A stretch of DNA of 64,000 nucleotides from Omphalotus guepiniiformis (GCA_028554645.1 JAQOOI010000064.1:2790001-2854000), one strand, 5' to 3'. Shown: positions 11,160 through 22,346, counted from the first letter of the stretch. Program-made: numbers and translations. Notes: generated from the sequence alone by a model not told the origin.

Positions 11160-12110
11160 ATCATAAAAATCTAATTCACTACTGAAGTCAAAGTCAACGC
11201 CATAATCATCAAGTACCAACTTTAATTCCTCTCTTTAAATCTAAACATCATCCTGTCTCATAAGAGGTTTCTTAACTTTTTGCAAATGAGCTAGAAATGA
11301 GTCATGGAAGGCAATTCTTTTCAATGTCTTCACTCCTGGCCACAAAGGATAATTCAACTAAAGCAAATTCCTCCTCACCAAGAAAGATAGTTGCCTTGTC
11401 TAAGGTCAAACCTTGGTTCTTGTGAATTGTTATAGCCCAAGCCAGTGTTAGCTCTAATAGCTGTGTTATGTTCAATTCAGTGTCACCCTCTAGTATTCCA
11501 TTTAACTGTTAAGCAATGGGAATCAAAGGAAGATTAACTTCTTCCAGGCCTAGATTGGAGGACCTATACCAGATCTCAGCACAATGCTTGTTGTGAAGTA
11601 ATGTTGCCATCTAGTATCCTTCACAATCTACAGCTATACTACAGAAGATAGATGCTCATGCAGAGCATTTGCAGAAGAGTTATACCAATCTTTCCTGACA
11701 AAGTCTCTTACACCATTCACCAGCTTATTCAAGCATTAGGGCTTTAACTTAGAGCTACTAAATATTGTAATAAGTCCACAGATTCCTTGAAATCATGATT
11801 CTATCATCATCAGCCAAAAGGATCTTTTGTCAAATTTGAAATGTTCATCAGGAGAGAGATATTTCCTAAAGTGAGTTCTGCATTGCTGATAACCAGCAGA
11901 GGTAGGTTCATGATCCCTCAGACAAAGGAGCACATCTCTAAACAGCTTATGCTCTGGATTACCTCTAGATTGACAAAAGATTTGAGTCAGAGTAATACTA
12001 GATTTGGTGAAAGAATGATATGTCTGAAAATTTCCAACTTTTGAAAGTGATAGATGACTGTTTGGCTTCTGATGAGTAATGGAGTAGAGAGGAGACACTT
12101 CAACTGACGA
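11160..12110 (-). pseudogene. Decayed PIF1-like / Helitron-type DNA helicase, C-terminal part
   Basis: Read on the minus strand, 11470-11300 encodes LAWAITIHKNQGLTLDKA followed by TIFLGEEEFALVELSFVA. This corresponds to the C-terminal helicase motif of PIF1 family proteins (usually AWAITIHKSQGLTL). Farther upstream on the same strand, 12098-11793 encodes GNPEHKLFRDVLLCLRDHEP and EHFKFDKRSFWLM, matching the PIF1/Helitron region about one domain earlier. The parts lie in different frames, with stops between them. No N-terminal Walker A motif is seen, and there is no Rep domain, so a Helitron origin is plausible but not proven. The region is strongly AT-rich. Confidence 0.68.
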
Positions 12111-12511
12111 GAGCTGAGCAACTTATTCTCCAAAAAGCAGAGTGAGAATATCACCTACAACTTCATCATGATTTTTTTTAGGATTTTGTCTGAGTTTTTT
12201 GAAACAATAATAAGCTGTATTGATACTATTGAATGGAAGGAACCTCTTCCCAGAACTCTCAGGGGAAAAGAGGAAAAGAAACTGATTTATTTCTACATTC
12301 TTAAATCTGCTTACAGCTGCGGCACATTAAAGCTCTGTATTTACTTGTGTTGTGTCGAAATGTAGCGCCGCGCGCGGTGGCTGTGCAACGGATTTTGGGT
12401 CACCCTCTACAATTGGGCTCGCTTACGCTCACCCAAAGAATCGTACGTAGTAGCCTGAGCCCAATCATTATCAAGTAGCTGTAAAAGTTCCCACAATATT
12501 AAGCGTGACCT
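12111..12511. other. Intergenic spacer at the AT-rich/normal boundary
   Basis: AT-rich sequence ends near 12360 and a GC-rich patch (GTAGCGCCGCGCGCGG) follows. No gene is seen. The sharp change may mark the end of an old element. Confidence 0.4.
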
Positions 12512-13383
12512 ATGCGTGACTCAGTGATGAGCAATTCCTACTTGTCATCTCCCCTCACGATGAACGTCGAGAGCGCGTCTCCTGCAGCACAAGCAATTCG
12601 TCCACTAACATCAATACAAGAACGAAGACTAGTCGAATACTTAGAAGATCAATTTCTTCAACTTACGCGGGGCTATAAAAAGCGGTTTGTCAAACAGATC
12701 TATCAAGCTGTGGTCTCTCGAATAACATTCAATCATTACATACACTCTACTGCGCCGCGGAACGATATCAAATCACCAACAGCTCAGAACCTACGACTCA
12801 TCTTCCAACACTAGATGCCTACCTTCACTCTGCCCAAAAGATCCTAGCTATGATTCTCCAAATACCCCCAGTTGACCCTTCCACTTCACTCCGCACAGCA
12901 TTCCTCCTACGACTTACGAACGATGTACTTACGTGCATACCAGGATACCCTCCTTCTGAAGAGAACCTTCCGATTGCCTTGGACTACCTAGACGACCTCG
13001 ATCAGGCATGGGTGTCTGTTCTCCAAGCCCAAATCTGGGACCCGACCAAGGGCATCGGCGTTGACCTTGTAATTGACGCCGACGATGTTGCAAAAGGCTT
13101 GAAGTCGTCTCCTTTGAGTCAGACAGAATGCACAAGGCTAAAGGGTCTCATCTTGGGTGGCGTCGCAACGATGGAGGAGTGGGTAGAGGGAAGGAGTACT
13201 GGAGCCGAAAGTCTCCGTCAGGCGTTGGCAAGTTTCCCCGAACAAGACGTGCAGCGTATGTTGCAACGTATTGGGGCTCAGGAAGGCTTCGATGAATTAT
13301 TCTCAAGAACACTGGATGAGCTAGGTGGACTGAGTATGTCAGTGGAGCCTGAGGTGCTGGACCCGATGGACGAAGGTTTTTAG
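12512..13383 (+). CDS. Uncharacterised protein, 257 residues, two exons
   Basis: Exon 1 is 12512-12684 and exon 2 is 12783-13383, joined in phase across a 98-nt GT-AG intron. I do not recognise the family. The N-terminal third contains TSIQERRLVEYLEDQFLQL, a predicted amphipathic helix. The second exon is largely helical (SAQKILAMILQIPP, YLDDLDQAWVSVLQ, ALASFPEQDVQRMLQRIGA) and acidic, ending in EVLDPMDEGF. There is no signal peptide and no membrane segment, so a cytosolic or nuclear protein is likely. An alternative start is the internal Met 17. Confidence comes from codon continuity and clean splicing. Confidence 0.7.
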
Positions 13384-13544
13384 TACAAAGTATATTCATT
13401 ATTGTTCCTATATGTTTCAGCTACAACCTGTGCATGCTGAATTTAACGATTAGAAATGCTGGAAAAGAGCAAGTGTTAGAGTGAATACATAGAACCGAAG
13501 ATCTCCATCTCAGCCAACTCGAAGAGCGCAATCAATTGAAACCT

Positions 13545-14381
13545 TCATCTAAAGCCCGCTTCTCTGTCTGTCTCCTTCTCCTTCCTTTCTCTCTCCTTCC
13601 TCTTTTTCTCCTTCCTCTCTTTCTCTTTCTCTTTCTCTTTCTCTTTCTCTTTCTCTTTCTCCTTCGCCTTCTCCTTCTTTTCCTTCCCAGCGCTATGATC
13701 TTTGTCCTTCCTCTTCCCTTCTCCACCCGCCGCAAGAGCGGACGAACTATTCCTCGGGGTAGGCGTCGTAGACGTATCATGCTTATCAGCGGCGTGTGGT
13801 TTCTTCGCATGCTCCCGGTCCTGCTCTGTCAGAGGAGCGGCTGGAGGAGCGGCTGGTGACGAAGTCGAAGCCTGTGAAGGAGTCACTTGTGGATCATTTG
13901 GAGGAGGTGTAGCGGGGCCAGGGCCACTATGCGAGAGCAGGATGTTTTGCTCGACAGACTTAGTTTCCTGAGAATCGCTTTTTTGAATAGACCCAGAGAT
14001 CCCATCCCGACTCCGTCTTTCTCCTCGGGACTTTGAAGGAATATCTTGAAGACGATTCTTGGCCATACGATAGTTAAGTCTCTTCCTGCGCGTTGAACTC
14101 TCGGAATCTTCTCCTCGGTCTTCGTTTTGATGAATAGAAAGCCACCGCCTTGAGGGTTCCTCTTCCCGGAAGAAGCCAGACCTAGAGGTTTTATCGGTAT
14201 TGGCGGGAATGGACTGGAGGTGAAATGAGCGTCCTAATAGGTTGGTTGGGATGTTGCTTCCGGAGCGCGGGATTGTAGCAGACGAAAGGGCTCGCCTAGG
14301 AGTAAGCGGTAGAGCATATGCGTTCTCGAACAGAGCAACGGAGACGATGAACAGTTTCAGGAGAATTACAAATCTTTTCAT
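13545..14381 (-). CDS. Secreted low-complexity protein with Lys-Glu repeat tail
   Basis: 278 residues, one exon. The N-terminal MKRFVILLKLFIVSVALFEN followed by AYA is a good signal peptide with an A-x-A cleavage site. The mature part is hydrophilic and rich in Ser, Arg, Pro and Thr (PAAPPAAPLTEQ, STTPTPRNSSS). From about residue 230 a run of alternating Lys-Glu pairs takes over, ending KERKEKKRKE...EKETDREAGFR. No known domain is visible. Several dibasic sites (TRRKR, GKRK) could be Kex2 targets. The tail is encoded by a TTTCTC microsatellite, so its length is probably unstable. Function unknown; an extended polyampholyte on or outside the wall is one possibility. Confidence 0.7.
   Translation of the reverse strand: MKRFVILLKLFIVSVALFENAYALPLTPRRALSSATIPRSGSNIPTNLLGRSFHLQSIPANTDKTSRSGFFREEEPSRRWLSIHQNEDRGEDSESSTRRKRLNYRMAKNRLQDIPSKSRGERRSRDGISGSIQKSDSQETKSVEQNILLSHSGPGPATPPPNDPQVTPSQASTSSPAAPPAAPLTEQDREHAKKPHAADKHDTSTTPTPRNSSSALAAGGEGKRKDKDHSAGKEKKEKAKEKEKEKEKEKEKEKERKEKKRKERERKEKETDREAGFR
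13617..13663. repeat. TTTCTC hexanucleotide microsatellite inside the Lys-Glu tail
   Basis: On the plus strand CTTTCT units repeat about eight times without interruption. The period is six, so changes in number keep the frame and add or remove Lys-Glu pairs. Confidence 0.85.
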
Positions 14382-14721
14382 GTTGTTCGTGAACTGGTTC
14401 CGGGTTACGAAGATGAAATGAAGGACGACGACACTACTTTGAGAAGGGTGCCAAGAGTGAGATTAAAGCTCTGCGCTGCAGATACGAAAGAAGGTATTCG
14501 CTATGAAAATTCGCTGAGGTGATGGTGGTAGAAAAGAGAGAACTTGCTTTGACCGAAGTGACAACCCCGGCCTAGTCGCTTGCACTGCCACCAGGGAGAC
14601 TCTTGTACATATAATATAAGCATAAGCGCCTTTCACTAATGAAGGAAATTTGTCTTGTACATTCGACCATTCGCGATAGATATACAGTAAATTATAAGTA
14701 TACTTCGACTTCTTTTAAAAC
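14382..14721. other. Spacer between the Lys-Glu protein and the dehydrogenase
   Basis: It holds the promoter side of the secreted protein gene and the 3' end of the dehydrogenase gene (both minus strand). No other gene is seen. Confidence 0.5.
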
Positions 14722-16002
14722 TTAAGGCGTATCTGGCGGGTACGCAACCAATTTTACACCACTAACTTGATTATTCTTCAACTTCTCCAATCCATCAGCA
14801 ATACCAGCGAGCCCATTGGGAACCTCCTCAATTCGGAGCGGCTGTAAGTTAGATCAAATCGTCCTCTTAAGCACACCTTTGAGAACCTTAAAAAAGATTG
14901 ATACGCACCGAAATAATTTTCTCCGTAAGGTACTGCGGCAACTTCTTCCAAATAAGGTTTCCGAACTTTCTGTTAGACGGAGTATGCGACGTTCCCCATA
15001 CACTAATGACAGTCTTGCCCGGAACTGGGTCTTTGACAGACGAAGCGGCAACAGTAGCGAGCTGCCCTCCATCAGCGAGGGCAGCATAACCAGCGTTCTG
15101 GCTGGGGGCATCTCCAACTGCATCGTAGACTATCTTGAGAGGTGCGCTCGTAATTTCCTTCACGGTCAACGGAAGCTTATCGACCGGCACTGCACCCCGA
15201 TCAACTAGATGCGTTGCTCCGAGCGATTTGAGGAACGCTTCGTGGCGTTGGGATGCATACGCAATTATCTTCTTGAAGCCGTGATATTTGAGAAGCTGTA
15301 TAGCTGGGAACAAGTATCTATATCAGTTATGTAGGAACGCGCGAAGATGGTGAAAAATGGCGTTACCGTATTGTCCCACAGACGTACTTCCACCAATGAC
15401 AAGAACTGGTTCATCAGTATATTTCAGGTTCGGGTCCAATGTTGGATTTAAACCAGCCCCGATCGGGTTCTCAGCGAACAGCCCAATAGCGGCGGTAGTG
15501 AATGTAAGCGGAATTGTCGCGACCTCGGCATAGGAAAATCCGTCTGGAATCTAAAGGCTGTTCATTAGAACACTTACGCATAATCGTGAACTGTGCAGCT
15601 TGGAGACTGACTTTGGCTACTATATCAGTGGGAATAGTAGTGTATTCTTGGAATCCACCGTATTCATTGACGAAAAAGCCTTGAAAGAAACTAAATTTCC
15701 GAATCAGCCAGTATCCCTGAGTTCAACCTTAGTTGAAAGGCATACACGCGTTCTCCTTTGCTGAACCCTTGGACGCCTTCCCCCACCTCAACGATATCAC
15801 CAGCGATGTCGGTACCTAAAACAGCAGGATACGACTTCACGGCAAAGTCAAAAGCCTGAATCTTCCAATCCACAGGGTTCAAAGCTGAGGCTTGAATCTT
15901 GACAAGCAGATGTCCAGGAAGTAGCTTAGGAACAGGGAAATTGGAGTTCAAGACGAAGGGTCCTTTGGGTTTCTCGAGGATTAAAGCTTTCTGGTGAGAC
16001 AT
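14722..16002 (-). CDS. MDR-family NAD(P)H dehydrogenase, trans-enoyl-reductase/quinone-reductase-like
   Basis: Five exons join in phase: 16002-15746, 15690-15612, 15550-15367, 15303-14909 and 14841-14722, giving 344 residues. The N-terminal GroES-like domain reads SALNPVDWKIQAFDFAV and AVLGTDIAGDIVEVGEGVQG, followed by GERVFFQGFFVNEYGG. The nucleotide-binding domain starts at VLVIGGSTSVGQYAIQLLKY. The protein ends LEKLKNNQVSGVKLVAYPPD. Zinc ligands of true alcohol dehydrogenases are absent (NPVDW in place of the CHTD type), as in ToxD-like enoyl reductases and quinone oxidoreductases. It is probably cytosolic. No polyketide synthase is in the window, so a biosynthetic role is only a possibility. 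Confidence 0.88.
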
Positions 16003-16200
16003 GATAGTGATGAAGACTTGAGACCATAGTTAGAGACAGCTTTTTATATGAGCTCAAGATGATCAGTAAGCACGCCATCCTCGATAGAATCCGACTACGA
16101 GTTGACAGAGGCTGACAGTGAAGTGGTTGCAAAAGTCGGTGCTCGGAGTCGAACCGGATTCAAATTTCAAACAGTACCCAGAGCCGGCGTGGGAAATTAT

Positions 16201-16455
16201 ATGTACAGTGACCACTGACCGCAAAAAATGATGTCCCCTTCCTTATATGGAAGGTGACTTCAACTGCTTCAATTTCCGACACTAACCAGTTGCTACTGTG
16301 GATAGGGCTCGAATTAGATGGCTCGTGCTCATATATACTCAAAATATTTTTTCTTTGATACTTTGAGGAGGTTGTGAGCACTCGATGAGCCTCACAAACG
16401 CAGGCCCCAGCAGCCACTTTCCCGATAAGGTCATTTTTTTGCGGTCACTGTACGT
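16201..16455. repeat. Inverted repeat pair in the divergent promoter region
   Basis: GTACAGTGACC, a 7-nt insert and GCAAAAAATGA at about 16201-16230 is matched in reverse complement by TCATTTTTTTGCGGTCACTGTAC at about 16429-16451. The arms lie about 200 bp apart, between the dehydrogenase (minus) and an F-box gene (plus). This could be a small degraded MITE or a paired regulatory site. No target duplication could be fixed. Confidence 0.45.
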
Positions 16456-16613
16456 TTGCCGAAAAGTTGCCGGTCTGACGCGTTTGGTCACACAGTACAC
16501 GACTGTCACAACTTTGTCACCCTTTCGTGGTACTTGCACGAGAAAGCCAGCTGAGCATCGTGGGAATATAATCACATAATTCAATTTTTGGGAATTCCGC
16601 ATCTTGGCATTGA

Positions 16614-17954
16614 ATGTCACCTTCTAATAACGACGCTGCTATACTTTCACTTCCTCCAGATGTAGTTTGCCACATTATGTGGATCATCTCAGGAGGATGG
16701 GTGTCAATAGACCCTCGTGCAGATATATGGCCTATTACAAAAGTTTGCAAGCAATGGAGATCCATTGCATTGGACTTTCGCCACATGTGGTCGCGTGTTC
16801 TAATTGACGAAGGCACCTCACTTATTCCGTGTACAGTCGATATACTCAAAGAGTGTCTTGCCCGATCTTCAGGCAGTCCTCTTCATCTGCAATTACACCT
16901 GGATCGACTTCTAGCTCACGCTGAAATCCTCGATGCATTGATAACCCACTCTAATCGATGGTGTACACTTCGTCTTGGAATATCACTCTTCCTACTCAAA
17001 TCTCTGAACACACAAGTACGCGGACGAGGTTTTCCGTTGTTGAAACGGCTAGATTTGACACTGTTAGGCAACCATATCGAGATTGCAGATTTGACTGCGT
17101 TTCAAAATTGCCCAGAGGTGGAGGATGTTACGCTGGATAGCATCCCGAGAGGCTTAGCTTTGAACCTTTCCTGGTCGCACCTGCGTAGGTTAGCGATCTT
17201 GGAGCGGATGCACGGGGATTTCCTATTCGTCCTCGAGAAGGCGGTCAATCTTACCTGTTGTGCACTGGTGTCATTGATCCCTCGTACCACCCCACAATCT
17301 TATACCAAAGTTCAACCAATATTACGTCCCTCCATTCGAGCTTTGGCTGTGCATTCTACCATAGACTTGAAGGTTCTGGATCATCTCGTACTCCCGAACT
17401 TGGACACTGCTTTCTTCTTTGGCAATATAGCGCCTTCATACTCGAGTTTATCGTCATTTCTAGCTCGATCTTCCTGTAGATTGACCAGGTTAATGCTTCG
17501 CGGTGTGCTCTTTGACGATGTCGCTTTGGGACGAATGCTCGAGGGTACTCCAACTATCGAGCACCTAGATCTAGGGGACTGGGTACCACATCAGCCTTGT
17601 TTCAATTTCGACTCGTTAGTCGAGAAACTCATTGACGATACCTGCTCTCCAGTACTGTTGCCCCAGTTGAAGACTCTAATCTTCATCAATGACTCCAATG
17701 CCATTCGTAGGACTCGGACTACCGTTAGCGCGCCGCTACTTGTGGCCATGGTCGAGTCTCGGTGGAACTCTCCTCGCAATTCCGCACGCATTCAATCTAT
17801 TACCTTGCATGGGAGGATGCTGTTCATCGAAAATCGGAGTGCGTTGGATAAACTGAGAGAACCTGCGTACGCAGGGTTTGTGTTGAAGATTATTTCGCAA
17901 CACGCCGTATTTGATTTTGATGTGAGGAACTGGGAGCCGTGGTCGCTCTCGTGA
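16614..17954 (+). CDS. F-box domain protein
   Basis: 446 residues, one exon. The F-box is near the N-terminus: ILSLPPDVVCHIMWIISGGW, then KVCKQWRSIALDFRHMWSRV, about residues 10-63. The remainder looks like irregular leucine-rich segments (PLLKRLDLTLLG, TIEHLDLGDW, VLPQLKTLIFIND). This is the common agaricomycete F-box design. It is presumed to be the substrate receptor of an SCF ubiquitin ligase, binding Skp1 through the F-box. The target is unknown. It converges with a second F-box gene at 18410-20131, but the two sequences are too different for a recent duplication. Confidence 0.82.
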   Translation: MSPSNNDAAILSLPPDVVCHIMWIISGGWVSIDPRADIWPITKVCKQWRSIALDFRHMWSRVLIDEGTSLIPCTVDILKECLARSSGSPLHLQLHLDRLLAHAEILDALITHSNRWCTLRLGISLFLLKSLNTQVRGRGFPLLKRLDLTLLGNHIEIADLTAFQNCPEVEDVTLDSIPRGLALNLSWSHLRRLAILERMHGDFLFVLEKAVNLTCCALVSLIPRTTPQSYTKVQPILRPSIRALAVHSTIDLKVLDHLVLPNLDTAFFFGNIAPSYSSLSSFLARSSCRLTRLMLRGVLFDDVALGRMLEGTPTIEHLDLGDWVPHQPCFNFDSLVEKLIDDTCSPVLLPQLKTLIFINDSNAIRRTRTTVSAPLLVAMVESRWNSPRNSARIQSITLHGRMLFIENRSALDKLREPAYAGFVLKIISQHAVFDFDVRNWEPWSLS

Positions 17955-18409
17955 TCCCGATGTATACTAGGCACGTCTGCGAGGCAAAAAAACGATAGGA
18001 TTTGTACGAGTAGTGTATATCGATATTGTAACTTCGCGATACTCGGTTTCTTGCTGCGAGCAATCGCATATACCCAGTTTTGCTTTGGGTCTCGTATGTA
18101 CTACATACTTGTGTACTCAAAATTGAATATCCACGAGTTCCAGCAACCTTGTCTGCTATGCACCATAACACATCGTAAAACTCTTAACAAATCAACATTG
18201 AAAAAGCAGTGGTCGATGAATACTGTCGAAAGCAAGGTATTTGCGAGAACTCAGTACAATACAAACAACGCAGACTACGTGAAAGTCAGCTAAACAATAT
18301 CAACTACTAAGATAACCAGTCGCAACACGAGAGCCTTCGCCCTCTCTAGATCTAAATACAAGAGAACATCATATTCAACCCAGCAAAGATGTCGTGACAT
18401 CAAGCAAAA
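17955..18409. other. Convergent spacer between two F-box genes
   Basis: No gene or repeat is seen. The region presumably holds the 3' untranslated ends of both neighbours. Confidence 0.5.
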
Positions 18410-20131
18410 TCAAGTCCAATTAATCACCATCCCTTCCTCACGGAACTTCTCAATCTGCGGCATAATCTCATCGTCCTCCATACCAACATGTTCGTCCGGG
18501 ATATACGAAGTCGGATAATCTATCCTAAACCCAACCGATAACGATTTAAGTGGCGAAACGCCCGGATGCTCTAATGTCGGTCGTTTAGATGATATAAAAT
18601 CAAGTAACGCATTCTTGAAGAGACGATCGCATTCTGCGAATACGACGTTTTCTAAGCGTGGACAGAGCGGGGAGGGGTTGATGAATGATGGTGTTAGACG
18701 CGTTACGAGCGTATCGTTGACTATGTGTGTTACTGTGAGAGATGTGAGGGTTGGTAGACGGCGGAGACAGTCGACGAGTGCGCCAGGAGCTAGAGAGTGA
18801 AGTCGGATACTGAGGTCTTGGAGGTTACATTGCGAGTTGATGAGTAAAGGCATGAAGGGTATATAATCGATTCCAGGTTCCACGGAAGTAAAAGTGAGTT
18901 TCTTCAGAGAGGGTGCGTGAATACGGTTGAATAGCTCTTCGGTTTCCTCTGTTGTGTCTGCGCCTACTACCACTGGCATTGGGAATCCTGGTGAGGAGGA
19001 GATAGATAGATCGACTGTCAGAGTATGAAGCTTTGGCAGCGCAACTGTGAAATCGTCTGGGTCTGAGGTCCGCGGAGCAGATGATACGCCCAAAGTACAA
19101 TACTCCAGATTAGGCAAATTCGACAAAACATCTAGCGTCTGTGAGACTGTCAGCCGTGTCGTTCGACCGTATGGTATTATAGTTAAGACTTTGAGGGTTT
19201 TGAAAGGAAGCTGCAGCATATGGAATTGTCGATTATAGGTATGGATGGTCAATGATTGGAGAGAGGTAGCGTGACATATCACCTCGTCCAATGGAATCAC
19301 GGGCTGCGCACGGAAAGATGGCCGAGGCCAAAGAGCAGAGTTGCCATCGTAGAAGATATCGGCCGTCTCGAGTAAAGGTGCATAGTCTGCCTTCAATTTC
19401 TTCGATAAGATGTTCATTCTGTCAACGTAGTCGGGAGGTAGACGTAGTGTGATATGCTTCCATCGAGATGAGAATGAGACAATGGCTCTGAAGAAAGAGT
19501 CGATGTGCTCGAACTGCGTACACATTGGTGAAGAATGTTCAAGGGGGCTGGGTAGTTGGACTATCATGGTAGGAGATATGAACGCCGACATGGACGCTGA
19601 GATGGATAGAGGTAGGGATCCTGAACGTTTCAACCACAACTCTACACCCTCTCTCTGCCGTTTGAGAACGAACTCTGAACGATGAAAGCTATGTCCAACG
19701 TCACGGTACGCAGGCACGAACACGTGTAGTGCATTCCAGAGACGAGGGGTAGAGAGTGCTACTTCCCGCAATGTGCGCGTCACCGCGGTCAAGGACAACG
19801 GCGCCTCCGTCAAGCTTCCTATTGGGTTCCGATCGGAAGGTAAACACCGTAAGAAAATCTCGGCGATCATATCATTCGGTAGTCGGCGAAATGGAGCGAC
19901 AAGTGCAAGATGAGTATCGACGAAAGTCTGAATAGCATCGCGTCGTCGGATGAGACTATCGAGGATTCGCTGTAACCGAGGTATATCGTCGTTTAGATAG
20001 AAGAGCTCTTCTTGGGGTTCTCTGAGAATAGAATGGATTTGCTGGGCTTCTGCGGAGGATGGTGCATAGTTTGTGTGTAAAACGGAGGTGAATGGGGTCT
20101 GATATTCCTTGAAAGTGTACTTAGTCGCCAT
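18410..20131 (-). CDS. F-box domain protein with N-terminal coiled coil
   Basis: 573 residues, one exon. Residues about 25-75 form a coil (EAQQIHSILREPQEELFYLN, IPRLQRILDSLIRRRDAIQ). Next is the F-box: APFRRLPNDMIAEIFLRCLP followed by the tryptophan of STPRLWNALHVFVP, about residues 79-140. The coil-plus-F-box arrangement is typical of the large expanded F-box families in mushrooms. The rest carries leucine-rich repeats (LPNLEYCTLGVSS, LPKLHTLTVDLS, LRRLPTLTSLTVTH). It is a presumed SCF adaptor with unknown target. The tail is acidic (GMEDDEIMPQIEKFREEGM). Confidence 0.85.
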   Translation of the reverse strand: MATKYTFKEYQTPFTSVLHTNYAPSSAEAQQIHSILREPQEELFYLNDDIPRLQRILDSLIRRRDAIQTFVDTHLALVAPFRRLPNDMIAEIFLRCLPSDRNPIGSLTEAPLSLTAVTRTLREVALSTPRLWNALHVFVPAYRDVGHSFHRSEFVLKRQREGVELWLKRSGSLPLSISASMSAFISPTMIVQLPSPLEHSSPMCTQFEHIDSFFRAIVSFSSRWKHITLRLPPDYVDRMNILSKKLKADYAPLLETADIFYDGNSALWPRPSFRAQPVIPLDEVICHATSLQSLTIHTYNRQFHMLQLPFKTLKVLTIIPYGRTTRLTVSQTLDVLSNLPNLEYCTLGVSSAPRTSDPDDFTVALPKLHTLTVDLSISSSPGFPMPVVVGADTTEETEELFNRIHAPSLKKLTFTSVEPGIDYIPFMPLLINSQCNLQDLSIRLHSLAPGALVDCLRRLPTLTSLTVTHIVNDTLVTRLTPSFINPSPLCPRLENVVFAECDRLFKNALLDFISSKRPTLEHPGVSPLKSLSVGFRIDYPTSYIPDEHVGMEDDEIMPQIEKFREEGMVINWT

Positions 20132-22346
20132 ACGTGTATGCCAGTGGTGGTGATGGTGGTGGTAAGAGACATAGAGCCACTAAACGGTCCGTTTGATTTG
20201 AAGTCCGAGGATGGCTGCCGTGTCAAACATTCATCTTGTCATTAGAAGAATTGTTTCTAAATAAAGGTCATGCCGGCTTGGAGTGATCATTAATCAGATA
20301 TGAGGGAAGTCCAAAATGCGTTGCGCGAGTAAATCAGAGTAGATTGTCACAGGATATTGTTCCGGGGTTATTGCATATACTCTGCCCAGAGGTTAGCAGA
20401 GGTTAGCATAGGACTGCGAGACCAGAGCGATTTTACACTCACTGAAGCGGAACCTTGCAGTGTCGGGTCTAGGTAGGTGATATCTGCAGACGAAGGTACG
20501 AGAATTGAGTTCTTGAATTCATTGTGATATGCTGAAGCACTTCAGGAAGAAGGGGTGGGAGATAGGTAAGTATATATGATACCTATCATTCCGCAACGTG
20601 ATAAGAGGGGAACCACGGACTCCCGGGAGATAGCAAGCCATAATCACAAGAACTTATGGGCATTCCGATGGAATAAGTGAGATAATTAGAACATTCGTCT
20701 ATTGAATACGAAAGAGAGCCATAGCCTACCATGAGCGCAGAAGCGTAGAAGCTTGAAAAAGGTTAAAGTAGTACAAAAGTATGGCCGCGGCGGTTGTTGA
20801 GTGAGAACCGGGATTCTGACCGGTAAATTGATGACAAATTGCCGGGCCGGCGTCTGGGTAGATCGCCATTTCCCGGCCCTTTCCTAAAAACTTTTCTCCA
20901 GTCAAAACTGCACAGATCCAGCAGACCTCAAATTTTTCGCTCAAGGCTCAGAATACGAGAACTGTCGAGTATCAAGGACATCAAGGACATGGATATGACG
21001 CCCGTGACTTTCTCTAAACTCCCACATTCGAAATCTTGGATAGACAAAGTTGAGACAAAGCACTAGAATTTACCGACTTTCAAGAGCGCGTCCTCATTAG
21101 TTTGCTGGGTTTTTTTCCTTGAAGAACCTCTGAGTCAAGCTTTGTCACGTATGGGCCTACTGAAGATTCCCTTGTGGCGCTTTCCATCAAGGTATCCTTT
21201 TCGTATCCTCATCGTTCAAGCGCGGTTGACCTAGGCCTGTCGCCATAGGATATTTCGTGTGGCAAAATTCAATTTTTGAGTATGTGAGCCTCGAGAAGAG
21301 AGTATTGTTGGCTTGCGCATAGCAAGAATACTCGGATGGTCAACGTTCTGCTCGTATCTTTTTTTCGTCCTCTGTGGCTTACGCGTCCGCCCATTCCGCC
21401 CATATACCGCGTCTCTCAAACTCTCGACGCGCTTCCCTCACAGGAAAGACGGTTTCGGTTGCTATATCTGCCTCTCATGCCTGGTTGCTTCAAATTCTCC
21501 GAGGTATGGATCCTCTGGCTGTTGTCTAACGCTGAACCACGATATACCCTCGCCGCGTCACATCTTCTTTTCCTGGTCACTTATTGATCTATCAAACACC
21601 TTCCAAACTCGTTCCAATCAACGCTACGATATGTTACAAATATACGAAGTCAATCCCTCGAATCATTATGCAAGGAGAATTGGATGAAGGACAAGTAACG
21701 GACGGCGAGCAATATCCGACGTGCATACCAAGTTGAACCGCTGAGGGTACATTGCACCGTACATAGGCTCGCTGGACGTTGGCTCTTCTATGACGAGACC
21801 GAGATTTCAAGCTGGCAAAGGCTCATGCAATATCTACGCTTCAAGAGAACGCTCTGGTGGTCAAGATACATGGCAAAAGGATTTGTGTTGTCATCGGACG
21901 CATGTGCTAAATGTCCTCGGTTGGGAATGGAATCTGAACAAAGTCAAGAAATGGCTCTCATTAGACGTTCGGGAATGATTTTCAAGATGGTACTGTCTAG
22001 TCAAATAATGTTTTTCGCGATGAAAATTCCTGTACTCGTTCCTCGTGCGAGAATTCAAGCTTCTACATCAAACTTTGGTCTATTTGTGGTCTGTATACGT
22101 TCAGTCCTTCTTGAATCCGCAAAGATATATCTCAAAGCCTCAATCAACGTCTCCAATCCTACTGTTTGAGCCAGCAAAGAGAAGAGTCCCTATCCTGAAC
22201 GAAATGAACGTGAGAAGTACCCCTAAGGGAGAGGTATAAGATCCCCCCATTTCCCTCTCTCTCTCTCTATCTTTAACTTCCACCAGTGTCAACGAGCTAA
22301 GTTATCACACACTCCTATTAGTTTATTTACCACTCTTGCTTCAGAT
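20132..22346. other. Gene-poor interval
   Basis: No family could be recognised on either strand. Open frames are short. The segment 20839-20881 is a GC-rich inverted stretch (GCCGGGCCGGCG with TTTCCCGGCCC). A CT-rich run lies at 22252-22270, shortly upstream of the next gene. Confidence 0.45.

Noticed and set aside
16125..16200. tRNA-like T-loop (GGTTCGACTCCG on the minus strand)
   Set aside because: The acceptor-like ends pair only partly, and no consistent D and anticodon arms could be folded.
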